A model generated the notes under the pieces. It had not been told where the DNA came from. It searched no databases and was given only the letters and a program-made list of their open reading frames with translations. Positions 30,856-38,547 of a DNA stretch of 64,000 bases are shown piece after piece (the first letter of the stretch is position 1; the number at the start of each line of letters is the position of its first letter). Source of the stretch: F23-D06 sp947165685. GTDB lineage: Bacteria; Bacteroidota; Bacteroidia; Bacteroidales; WCHB1-69. The stretch lies in assembly GCA_947165685.1 (NCBI GenBank), contig CAMVBK010000009.1, positions 1 to 64,000 on the forward strand. Reading direction: 5' to 3'. The position numbers and the translations under genes were made by a program.

Positions 30856-33447
30856 TTAGTCTGCTAACCCTCTCACCTTGAATGTCGGTTCCTCGTCTAA
30901 CAGCGGGAACATGACCCGGACTTCCACCTCTTCGTTCGGCTTCAGGTCAAAGTAGTTGTCGAAAATGATGACAGGGTAGCCGTGGGTCTCCTCGATGAAA
31001 ACCCCTTTTTGCAACGTTTTGGCAGACAGTCGGATGGTGGCGTTGTGGTTGCCGTAGATGATCTTGGTTTGCAGGTCCCCTCGGTTGAGTTTTAACATCT
31101 TGGGCTTCGCAAAATAGGTCAAGTATTGCAACTTTTCGCCTTTTTTGGGGGTGAAGAAGGCTTCCACATACACCTCGCCTGCGTTTTTGACCGATTTCGG
31201 CCGGGAAATGGTGACGGCTTTGATGCTGCTGCCGGCGGTTGCGCTCACGTTTACCGCGGCCGAATCAACCAACGTGCCGTCCATCTTGCGGATGGCCCAG
31301 ACCAGCTCGCCCGCGACGGTCTCGAAAGCGTCGTTGATGACGTACAGTTCGATGGAGTCCTGCGAGAGGCGCCTTGAAGCGATGGCGACGTTGGCGTAGA
31401 GGCTCGGTAGCGCGTAGTACAGTGCCTTCGGATGCCCGGCCACGTCGATGCAGCTCCAGGAGGCTACGGGCCAGCAGTCGTTGAGCTGCCAGAGGAGCGT
31501 GCCGCTGCACTTGTCGTGCTGGATGCGGTGTGCCTCGATGGCCTGCGCGATGCCGTCGCGCTGCACCAGCTGACTGATATAGACGAATTTTTCGAGATTG
31601 TTGGTGTCTTTGTAGCCGTAGAGGTCCTCCATCGCTTTCAGGATGATGGGTACCCCGCGGCCATGCTTCTGGTGGTTGCGCATAGACGGGGAGCGAAGAT
31701 CGCGTTCGCCTTCAGGGATGAAAGCGTTCCAGAGGGCCATCTCCGGGTAGGCCTGGAAGCCGTACTCGGTCATGAAGCGGCCGGTCTTCTCCCACCATAT
31801 CTCGAAGGGCAGCTCACCCCACCAGACCCCCCAGTAGTGGCTGCAGCCGTGGGTGGTGCACTCAGGATGCCCCCAGCCGTAGGTCGGCGAGGAGTGCACG
31901 TAGTTGGGCTTGTGCATATTTTCTGTGCAGACTCTCGGCAACAGCTTTTCGAAAAGTTGCTCGTAATCCTGGTACATCTTGGCGTATTGCTGGTCGGTAT
32001 AGCCTAACGCATCTTTCCAGCCCCAGTCTTCCAAGCCGTTGTGCACCTCGTTGTTGCCGCACCATGTGGCAAGGCAGGCGTGATGGCGCAGCCGTTTTAC
32101 CTGCTCCGTCGCCTCCGCCTCCACATTGTCCATGAAGGCTTTGTCGCCCGGGTAGATGTTGCAGGCGAACATGAAGTCTTGCCACACGAGGATGCCCAGG
32201 TAGTCGCAGAGCTCGTAGAAATCATCATGCTCGTACAGACCGCCGCCCCAAACCCGCAACATGTTCATGTTTGCGTCTTTGGCCTGCCGAATCAACTCGT
32301 CGTAGCGTTCGTATCCCTCGCTGCGGGCGAGCGTGCCCGGGTACGAAGAAGCCGGAATCCAGTCGGCACCGCGCATGAAAAGCGGGCGGCCGTTGACGAT
32401 GAACTGGAACGATTCGCCGATGCTGTCTCGCTTCTGGACGAGCTCCACTGTACGCAGCCCGTGGGTGTGCATGATGTCGTTGTCAACACGGCTATCCTTG
32501 ACCGTAAAGTAATAGAGGTGGGGTTCGCCTGCGCCGTTCGGCCACCACAACTTGGGATTCTCGATGGTCACGGGGATAACCACTTTGTTGTTGCCCTTGT
32601 GCAGTCTCGCCTTGTACTGGATTTCCTGACTGTAGTCATCCTTGTCGGTGATAGTCAGCAAAAGATTGGTGGTCAGCTTTTTCTCTGCTTGGATTTCCAC
32701 TTCCACCTCTGAAATCCAGGGTCTGTTCGCATCGAGAGAGGGCTCAGTGTCTTTGACATAGAAGTCGTTGATTTTCATATCGTTCCAAGACTCGATATAG
32801 ACATCCTTCCAGATGCCGCAGGTGTTGAGCTTCGGCCCCCAGTCCCAACCGCTCTCGTACTGCGCCTTGCGGGTGAAGACGCGGTTGTCGGGGAGCTTGT
32901 ACGGCAGCTTCGATGCCGCAATGCTGTCGAACGGGGCGGAGGGCAAGAAACGGACGCGAAGTTCGTTCCCCACTTCGTCCAGTTTTTCGGGCATCGGAAA
33001 GCGCCAGGTGCGGAACATGTTATTGGTCAGCGAATCTCCGGTCGTTGCCACCAAGCGTGTTCCGTTGATATAGACTTCCGCGTAAGTGTCCAATCCTTCA
33101 AATACTAACTCGTTGTGCGCGAATGTTTTGCCATGGCCGCAGCTTTTGTCGAAGTGGACGACGTATTCCCACACGCTGTCGGACACCCATTGCACTTTCG
33201 ATTCGTTGTCGCCGTAGAACGGGTCGGGAATCAGCTTGTTGGCAAGCAGGTCGTCGTGGATGTTGCCCGGCACGGTAGCAGGATGTTCGTTGAATATCTC
33301 GCCTTGAAGGCGGACTTTCCACTCGTTGTTTAGGCATCCGTGCTGCGAATTGAGATAACGGCGCTCGTAGCCGGTGCGGGTGTTGGTGTGGCAACCGGCG
33401 AGAAGGACGACGGCGAGGACGAGGATGGGGATATGCGCTTTTTTCAT
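30856..33447 (-). CDS. Beta-mannosidase, GH2 family, lipoprotein
   Basis: 863 residues. Lipobox LLAGC (Cys19) predicts a lipoprotein in the periplasm or at the surface. GH2 layout: N-terminal sugar-binding jelly roll (about 30-220; SVWEYVVHF, LVFEGLDTYAEVYING), an Ig-like sandwich (about 225-340), the TIM barrel (about 340-680) and C-terminal beta domains. Catalytic residues: acid/base Glu near 464 in TWCGNNE and nucleophile Glu near 561 in MTEYGFQ, matching beta-mannosidases and not beta-galactosidases. It removes terminal beta-mannose from mannan or N-glycan fragments. It starts 70 bases after the ABC ATPase gene with no clear promoter, so it may be read through from that operon. Confidence 0.93.
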   Translation of the reverse strand: MKKAHIPILVLAVVLLAGCHTNTRTGYERRYLNSQHGCLNNEWKVRLQGEIFNEHPATVPGNIHDDLLANKLIPDPFYGDNESKVQWVSDSVWEYVVHFDKSCGHGKTFAHNELVFEGLDTYAEVYINGTRLVATTGDSLTNNMFRTWRFPMPEKLDEVGNELRVRFLPSAPFDSIAASKLPYKLPDNRVFTRKAQYESGWDWGPKLNTCGIWKDVYIESWNDMKINDFYVKDTEPSLDANRPWISEVEVEIQAEKKLTTNLLLTITDKDDYSQEIQYKARLHKGNNKVVIPVTIENPKLWWPNGAGEPHLYYFTVKDSRVDNDIMHTHGLRTVELVQKRDSIGESFQFIVNGRPLFMRGADWIPASSYPGTLARSEGYERYDELIRQAKDANMNMLRVWGGGLYEHDDFYELCDYLGILVWQDFMFACNIYPGDKAFMDNVEAEATEQVKRLRHHACLATWCGNNEVHNGLEDWGWKDALGYTDQQYAKMYQDYEQLFEKLLPRVCTENMHKPNYVHSSPTYGWGHPECTTHGCSHYWGVWWGELPFEIWWEKTGRFMTEYGFQAYPEMALWNAFIPEGERDLRSPSMRNHQKHGRGVPIILKAMEDLYGYKDTNNLEKFVYISQLVQRDGIAQAIEAHRIQHDKCSGTLLWQLNDCWPVASWSCIDVAGHPKALYYALPSLYANVAIASRRLSQDSIELYVINDAFETVAGELVWAIRKMDGTLVDSAAVNVSATAGSSIKAVTISRPKSVKNAGEVYVEAFFTPKKGEKLQYLTYFAKPKMLKLNRGDLQTKIIYGNHNATIRLSAKTLQKGVFIEETHGYPVIIFDNYFDLKPNEEVEVRVMFPLLDEEPTFKVRGLAD

Positions 33448-33517
33448 AATGCTTTTTCTTGATGGCTGGTTATCGTTGTTTTCGCGTCATTAAATAATCG
33501 TTTTAGACAGGCAGAGG

Positions 33518-34603
33518 TCAGACAATCACCTTCACCCTGAACCCCAGTTTCGTGGGCTCTTCGATAATCTCGCGCGAGAGGTCGCGGATTTCGTCTATCG
33601 TGTGCGGGTCGCAGCCGTCTGCCCGCAAGGGGGAGGTTGCCAGGTCTTTAACCATGAAATCCAAGGACACGAGCTCGTGCTGTTCGCTGTAGGAGATGCG
33701 CACCGTCAGGGGGCGGTAGTGTGCCATGACGGACAGTACCATCTTGTCGGTGATTTGCCGTATATTGTCGATTTTCTCGGCGAAGTTGTATTTTTGGCAG
33801 AAACGCATCATTTGCGCGTGCATTTCCATCATGTCGAATGCGGGGCCCTGGATCTCGAACAGCTGCTTGTAGATGCGCTGCACGAAAGCTTTGGTGGCGC
33901 TGTGGACAGGGTGCTCGAAAATTTGTTCCGGCGTGCCGTCCTCGTGGATGCCCCCGTCGTACATGAAGAAGATGCGGGAACAGACATCGTGGGCGAACTT
34001 GAGCTTGTGGGTGACGATAAGCATGGTCATTCCTTCTTTCGCTAACTGTCGGATGACGCTCATCACCTCGCCGACCATGGAGGGGTCGAGGGCGGAGAGC
34101 GGTTCGTCGAAGAGCATCACCTCGGGCTGCATGACTAACGAGCGGGCGATGGCGACGCGCTGCCGCTGGCCGCCGGCCAGGTCGGAAGGCATGGCATTGC
34201 ACCGGTCGTCAAGCCCCACCTTGTGGAGCATGGCCATCGCCTCCTTTTCCGCCTCCGAACGGCTTAGCCCTTTCAGCTTCATAGGCGCAAGGGTGAGGTT
34301 CTCCAGCACATTGAGATGGTCGAACAAGTTGAAGGACTGGAACACCATACCCATGCGCTGCCGCAACCTGTTGATCGGGTAGCCCTTTGACAGGATGTTT
34401 TGGTTCTCAAAATAGATTTCGCCTGCCGTGGGGGGCGTCATCAGGTTGAGGGTTTGCAGGAAAGTGCTCTTGCCCGTTCCGGAAGGACCGATGATGCCGA
34501 TCACTTCACCCCGGTGGATTTCACAGTTGACATCCTTCAGCACCTCGTGGAGGCTGCCGTCGGGGTGTATGAATATTTTGGAAAGGTGTTTGACCGTGAT
34601 CAT
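33518..34603 (-). CDS. Polar amino-acid ABC importer ATPase with extra C-terminal domain
   Basis: 361 residues from ATG 34603. ATPase domain 1-250: Walker A GPSGTGKS (39-46), Q-loop VFQSFN, signature DLAGGQRQR (141-149, Ala for the usual Ser), Walker B VMLFDEP (162-168), H-loop His199. It resembles GlnQ/HisP. Beyond the usual end there is a domain at about 247-361 that these ATPases normally lack; it matches the tail of the ATPase half of the fusion at 40522 (FC-KY, the PxTVRI strand, LDFMV and EEPTK-GFRVK). The start codon overlaps the stop of the upstream permease gene (ATGA), so the two are translationally coupled. Confidence 0.93.
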   Translation of the reverse strand: MITVKHLSKIFIHPDGSLHEVLKDVNCEIHRGEVIGIIGPSGTGKSTFLQTLNLMTPPTAGEIYFENQNILSKGYPINRLRQRMGMVFQSFNLFDHLNVLENLTLAPMKLKGLSRSEAEKEAMAMLHKVGLDDRCNAMPSDLAGGQRQRVAIARSLVMQPEVMLFDEPLSALDPSMVGEVMSVIRQLAKEGMTMLIVTHKLKFAHDVCSRIFFMYDGGIHEDGTPEQIFEHPVHSATKAFVQRIYKQLFEIQGPAFDMMEMHAQMMRFCQKYNFAEKIDNIRQITDKMVLSVMAHYRPLTVRISYSEQHELVSLDFMVKDLATSPLRADGCDPHTIDEIRDLSREIIEEPTKLGFRVKVIV

Positions 34604-36072
34604 ATTGTTGTGGCTATTTTGAAAAGAAAGTCGAGGAGTTTGCCCATCAGCCAGGCCAGGATGAAATAGATGATGGTGATGAGAAACAGCGGGAAGACGG
34701 CCTCGAAGGTGCGTGCGCGAATCATGTCGCATGCGCGGGTGAGGTCCTGGATGGCCAAATACCCGACCACCGAGGTGTTCTTGATGAGCGACACGGCCTC
34801 GCTCTTGTACTGCGGGCGGATGTCCTTCAAGGCTTGCGGACCGGTGATGTAGCGGAGAATCTGCGCCGGGGTGAACCCGAGCGCCAGTCCCGCTTTGTAG
34901 GTGTTTTCGCCGATGGCCGTGATGGCGTTGTCCATCATGTTGGCGAATGTGGATGCGAACGTCATGGAGAAGGCCACCACTGCCACTGCCACGCTGTTGA
35001 CGCCCACCAGCACGATGTAGAAGAGGATCATCAGCAACACTACCAGAGGAATGCCTTTGAGAATGCTGGAATACATTTTGGCCGTCGTGATCATCCATTT
35101 GCGGTGGCTTCTCCGCATGGCTAACAGGCCTATGCCGAGCATGCTGCCGAAGAGCAGCGAGAGCAGGGTGATTTCGATCGTCACCCAAAGTCCCTTCGCC
35201 AAAAACAGCCACCGGTTCTCCACCAGCAAGTTGCTGTTGACCGAGCCTTTGATGTCTGACATGCCGGGAACACTTCTCTCTTTCTCCGCCGACTTGTCCA
35301 CGATGAAATAGGCGCCGTAGCCGTAGTAGTAGGTGTCGGTGAGGGCGAGTAACCGTTGCCGCTCCTGCGTGGCGAAAAGCATGCCGCCGGCGATGTCGAT
35401 GCTTCCGGACTGGAGTGCGGGCACCAGCGCGGAGAAGTCGAAGAGCCGGTATTCGACCGGGCGGCCGATGTACTCGCCGAAGCGGTTCAGGATTTCGATT
35501 TCAAATCCGTACCAGTCGTGGCCGATCATATAGGAGATGGGGGCGGTGGTGTAGTAGGTGCCCACCACGATTGGCTCGCCAGGCAAAGAGTCGCTGGTTT
35601 CGGGCATGGGGACCTTCGCGTAGTCGATGGCCTCCATCCATTTGCCCGTGATCTCAAGCAGCTCTCCGGAGGCTTTCAGCTTTGAAAGGAATTCGTTGAA
35701 CTTGTTCACCAAATCTATGTTCGACTTGGCGCAGGCGAAGGCGCACGGGTAACTCTTCTCGGTGCGGAAGGCAATCTTGATTCCGTTCTTGCGGAGCAGC
35801 GAGTCGGAAAGGCTCACTTCGTCATACAGGATGGCGTCGATGCGGCCTTTGTGGAGCGAGGCGATCAGGTCGGGCAGGGTGGGCTGGCGCACGATCCGGA
35901 AGTAGCTGTTGCCGGCCATGTCGATTTCAAAGCTGGAGCCCGTCAGCGTGCCCACCACCTTGCCGTTCAGGTCTTCAATCGTGGTGATTTCTTTGTCGGC
36001 GGGTTGTTGTTCTTCCTGCTTCCCGCACGCGACGAAGCAGAGGACGATAAAGAGGAGTAGTAGTTTTCTCAT
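34600..36072 (-). CDS. Amino-acid ABC importer: binding protein fused to permease
   Basis: 490 residues. Lipobox-like CFVACG (Cys16). Two solute-binding (SBP_bac_3-like) segments follow: about 28-155 (LNGKVVGTLTGSS, DAILYDEVSL) and about 165-265 (VVGTYYTTAPISY, GFEIEILNRFGEYIGRP, IDIAGGMLFATQERQ). The permease domain (about 283-490) has five predicted helices and the EAA-like coupling loop NTYKAGLALGFTPAQILRYITGPQA. The binding domain would face the periplasm and feed amino acids directly to its own permease. It forms one unit with the ATPase gene downstream (4-base overlap) and starts 15 bases after the alarmone hydrolase gene. Confidence 0.9.
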   Translation of the reverse strand: MRKLLLLFIVLCFVACGKQEEQQPADKEITTIEDLNGKVVGTLTGSSFEIDMAGNSYFRIVRQPTLPDLIASLHKGRIDAILYDEVSLSDSLLRKNGIKIAFRTEKSYPCAFACAKSNIDLVNKFNEFLSKLKASGELLEITGKWMEAIDYAKVPMPETSDSLPGEPIVVGTYYTTAPISYMIGHDWYGFEIEILNRFGEYIGRPVEYRLFDFSALVPALQSGSIDIAGGMLFATQERQRLLALTDTYYYGYGAYFIVDKSAEKERSVPGMSDIKGSVNSNLLVENRWLFLAKGLWVTIEITLLSLLFGSMLGIGLLAMRRSHRKWMITTAKMYSSILKGIPLVVLLMILFYIVLVGVNSVAVAVVAFSMTFASTFANMMDNAITAIGENTYKAGLALGFTPAQILRYITGPQALKDIRPQYKSEAVSLIKNTSVVGYLAIQDLTRACDMIRARTFEAVFPLFLITIIYFILAWLMGKLLDFLFKIATTI

Positions 36073-36087
36073 GCGGGCGGGATTGGG

Positions 36088-36669
36088 TTAACGGGATTCG
36101 TTTTCAGGGCCGAAGGTTGCCTCTAACAAGGAGAGGAACTCCTGGTAGGGGAGGGTGCCGTCCAGGTCTGCCAGCGCCACTGCGAGGTTCCGGTAGTACC
36201 AGGCCACATCCTCCATGCCGTTGGGTGCGCTGAAGCGTTGCCAAAGCCGGTCGCCGATCTGCCTGTAGTCGTGGGCGATGGCACGGAGGTTGGAGAGCTT
36301 GTCGCCGATGGCCACCACTTTGCAGTCGTAAGGGGCGGACGCGAGGAGATCGACCTGTGCCTGCCTGCGGACGCGCCACGGGGTGCCCTTGGGCAGCGGG
36401 GCGGTCTCGTGCTGCACGAGCGTGGCCACTCTTGCGCCGAAGCGTTCGCGAATCTGTTCCAGTGTCGCGTCGGTGTCCTCCACGGTGTCGTGCAGGATGG
36501 CGGCGGCCAGCATCTCGGGGTCGGAGGTGACGGTGGCCACAATGGCGGCGGCCTCCATGGGATGTATGATGTAGGGGAAGTTTTTCCCACGCCGCTCTGT
36601 GCCGCTGTGCGCGTCGGTGGCGAACTTCACGGCCTCGTCGAAAAGTCGGGTGTCAAGGGGATTGTTCAT
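36088..36669 (-). CDS. HD-domain alarmone hydrolase-like protein (MESH1/SpoT type)
   Basis: 193 residues from ATG 36669. HD-domain phosphohydrolase with the SpoT/MESH1 pattern: FATDAHSG and NFPYIIHPMEAAAIVA (first His and second His), AAAILHDTVEDTDATLEQIRERFG (the HD pair plus the Glu-Asp-Thr motif specific to (p)ppGpp hydrolases), and VVAIGDKLSNLRAI (late Asp). It should remove the 3'-pyrophosphate of ppGpp. There is no synthetase, TGS or ACT domain, so it is a small alarmone hydrolase. It begins five bases after the alarmone synthetase gene; the pair could set a local alarmone level. Other HD nucleotide hydrolases are possible, but the motif spacing favours ppGpp. Confidence 0.88.
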   Translation of the reverse strand: MNNPLDTRLFDEAVKFATDAHSGTERRGKNFPYIIHPMEAAAIVATVTSDPEMLAAAILHDTVEDTDATLEQIRERFGARVATLVQHETAPLPKGTPWRVRRQAQVDLLASAPYDCKVVAIGDKLSNLRAIAHDYRQIGDRLWQRFSAPNGMEDVAWYYRNLAVALADLDGTLPYQEFLSLLEATFGPENESR

Positions 36670-36674
36670 GATGG

Positions 36675-37754
36675 CTAAATGAGGTTGATTTGTTTCGCTT
36701 GCCCATAGATGCGTGCCGCGCGGGATTTGTTGTAGTCGTTCTCGCCGTAGAGGGCGTTGAAAAGGAGTACCAGCCCGGCCTCGCCGAACCCCTGCTTCAG
36801 GATATAGACGATGCAGAGGTTCTGGAGCGCCACCGACTTGGCCAGGATGTCGAGCCCGGTGCCGGCCAGCTGGATGAGCGCCAGCTGGTAGGCGCTGTCG
36901 CTGTTCTCGTTGCGCATTCTGACAATGTCGCCGATGGTCTTCATGTCCATCTCGCGGAACACGTTGTAGTAGGGCATGAGGCTGTCCTCGTAAATCTCGG
37001 CCTGGTTGATGGCCGCTATCTTGTCGGTGAGACGCTTGAAGGGGTTCACGGCAAGGAAGCTGCGGAAGGTGTCGCCGTTGAGCGGCACTTCGTCGAAGTT
37101 CCCGCTCGCCACGAGCGACTGGACGTTGCGGCGGTAGGTGTTGATCTCCTTGCGGATATGGGTGAACTGCTCGTCCGCCAGCTCCAGCATCCCGGCCAGG
37201 CGGCTCATGCTCCGCTGGTATTCGGTTGGGATCTCGACAGCGCTTTTGTACCCCATGTCGTGGTACATGTTGGCCCAAACATGCTGCAGCGTGCTGCGCA
37301 TCTGGAGCTCGAAGCGGATCTGGTTCAGCTCCGGCATGTCAGGGTCGTGGAACAGCGCCTCCGGGATGCGGCAGATGTAGTGGAGCGACATGTAGCCGAA
37401 GCGGTCGAACTCCAGCATCTTGCGCTTATCGACCGAGTTCTCCCAGTCGATCTCGAACAGCTGCTCCGCCAGCGCCGAAATGATATCGACCTCGTCGCTG
37501 AAAAAGGTGATGATGCGGACGCCGAGGATGTCGGTGATGTCGGAGAGACCGTGGTATTTGAACCCTTTCAGCTCCAGTTTCCCGATGAGGCTGTCCTCGG
37601 TTTTGATGCGTGCTTCCATGCCAGCCACGACTATCTGGTTGCTGTCGAGGCGTTTGCGCAAGCATTCCAGCACCACCGTCTTGGCGCTCTCAAAGAGCGG
37701 TAATTTTTCGTGATACTCGTCGAGTATCATCTCGCAATGCAGGTCGAGTTTCAT
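36675..37754 (-). CDS. RelA/SpoT-domain alarmone synthetase-like protein
   Basis: 359 residues from ATG 37754. Residues about 45-170 carry the (p)ppGpp synthetase domain: RIKTEDSLIGKLELKG (ATP-binding Arg-x-Lys...Ser...Lys), DITDILGVRIITFF (metal-binding Asp), DRFGYMSLHYIC (G-loop Tyr and His) and FELQMRSTLQHVWANMYHDMGYKS (catalytic Glu; the Trp-x3-x-His-Asp...Tyr-Lys end typical of small synthetases). These residues look intact. There is no hydrolase domain and no TGS/ACT; residues about 180-359 are a helical extension I do not recognise. It follows the STAS gene by 22 bases. A TTG start 30 bases earlier would overlap the STAS gene and is less likely. Confidence 0.87.
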   Translation of the reverse strand: MKLDLHCEMILDEYHEKLPLFESAKTVVLECLRKRLDSNQIVVAGMEARIKTEDSLIGKLELKGFKYHGLSDITDILGVRIITFFSDEVDIISALAEQLFEIDWENSVDKRKMLEFDRFGYMSLHYICRIPEALFHDPDMPELNQIRFELQMRSTLQHVWANMYHDMGYKSAVEIPTEYQRSMSRLAGMLELADEQFTHIRKEINTYRRNVQSLVASGNFDEVPLNGDTFRSFLAVNPFKRLTDKIAAINQAEIYEDSLMPYYNVFREMDMKTIGDIVRMRNENSDSAYQLALIQLAGTGLDILAKSVALQNLCIVYILKQGFGEAGLVLLFNALYGENDYNKSRAARIYGQAKQINLI

Positions 37755-37776
37755 GAAACTTCTAATTGATGTGATG

Positions 37777-38088
37777 CTATACAATCGTGATGATGTTCGA
37801 GAACCCGGTGATGTCGAACACCTCTTTCACCTGGGGGTTCATGTTCCGCATCACCAGCTTCCCTTTGTGCGCCATGGCGCTCTTCTGCATCATCAGGAAG
37901 ATGCGGAGCCCCTGCGAGGATGTGTAGGTCAGGTTCGTGCAGTCGATGTCGATGTCCAGGCCCTCCGCCTGCATGAGCGGGTTGACGGCCTCCAGGAACT
38001 GGTCGGCGTTGGAGGTGTCGATCCGTCCGTCTAACGTCACGAATGTTTTGCCATTTTCTTGGTTTATGGAGAGATTCATGTTTTCCAT
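37777..38088 (-). CDS. STAS-domain anti-sigma factor antagonist (RsbV/SpoIIAA-like)
   Basis: 103 residues, one STAS domain. FVTLDGRIDTSNADQFLEAV is the usual first half, and LTYTSSQGLRIFLMM is the phosphorylation site region: Ser58 aligns with SpoIIAA Ser58, although the usual preceding Asp is a Ser and the following Ser is Gln. In the known scheme the unphosphorylated form binds the kinase partner and releases the kinase's target; the kinase phosphorylates it and the SpoIIE phosphatase reverses this. The kinase and phosphatase genes are the next two upstream. No sigma factor is encoded in the operon. Confidence 0.92.
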   Translation of the reverse strand: MENMNLSINQENGKTFVTLDGRIDTSNADQFLEAVNPLMQAEGLDIDIDCTNLTYTSSQGLRIFLMMQKSAMAHKGKLVMRNMNPQVKEVFDITGFSNIITIV

Positions 38089-38115
38089 ATTTCTTGCAAG
38101 TCTTAGGTTTTGTGA

Positions 38116-38526
38116 TTATCTTTTTTGTATTTTTTTGGTCATGGTGAGCACGTTGTTGCCGTCCTCGTAGCGGTAGCGGATGCTGTCCATCATCTTTTTG
38201 CAGAGGAAGATGCCGAGTCCGCCGATATTGCGTTCTTCTGCGGGCAGAAGGGTGTCGGGGTCTTCCATCTCCAAGGGGTTGAACGGCACTCCGGCGTCGC
38301 GGAGCTCGATGGTGAGCACGAGCGTGTCCTGGTCAAGGTTGGTGCCGGCTTCAAGCCACCCGATGCCGCCGTCGTAGGCATAGCGCACCACGTTCTCCAC
38401 GGCCTCCTCGATGGACAGGCGCAGTTTGAACCGCAGCTCCTCGTCATCGGGAATGTCCGGGGAAGACATCAGGAACTCAATGATCTCGCTGCTTTTGTCC
38501 TTGATAGGGTTAAAACGTTTCTTCAT
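38116..38526 (-). CDS. RsbW-like anti-sigma factor / serine kinase (GHKL)
   Basis: 136 residues. A single GHKL ATPase domain: N box SIEEAVENVVRYAY (about 41-54), G1 box RDAGVPFNPLEM (about 76-87), G2 box RNIGGLGIFLCKKMMDSIRY (about 100-119). This is the partner-switch kinase fold of RsbW/SpoIIAB, expected to phosphorylate the STAS protein encoded 27 bases downstream and to hold a target protein when the STAS partner is phosphorylated. The target is not obvious; candidates are the extra domains of the neighbouring ABC ATPases, the alarmone enzymes or a distant sigma factor. Confidence 0.92.
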   Translation of the reverse strand: MKKRFNPIKDKSSEIIEFLMSSPDIPDDEELRFKLRLSIEEAVENVVRYAYDGGIGWLEAGTNLDQDTLVLTIELRDAGVPFNPLEMEDPDTLLPAEERNIGGLGIFLCKKMMDSIRYRYEDGNNVLTMTKKIQKR

Positions 38527-38547
38527 ATTTGTAACGGATTTAATGGG

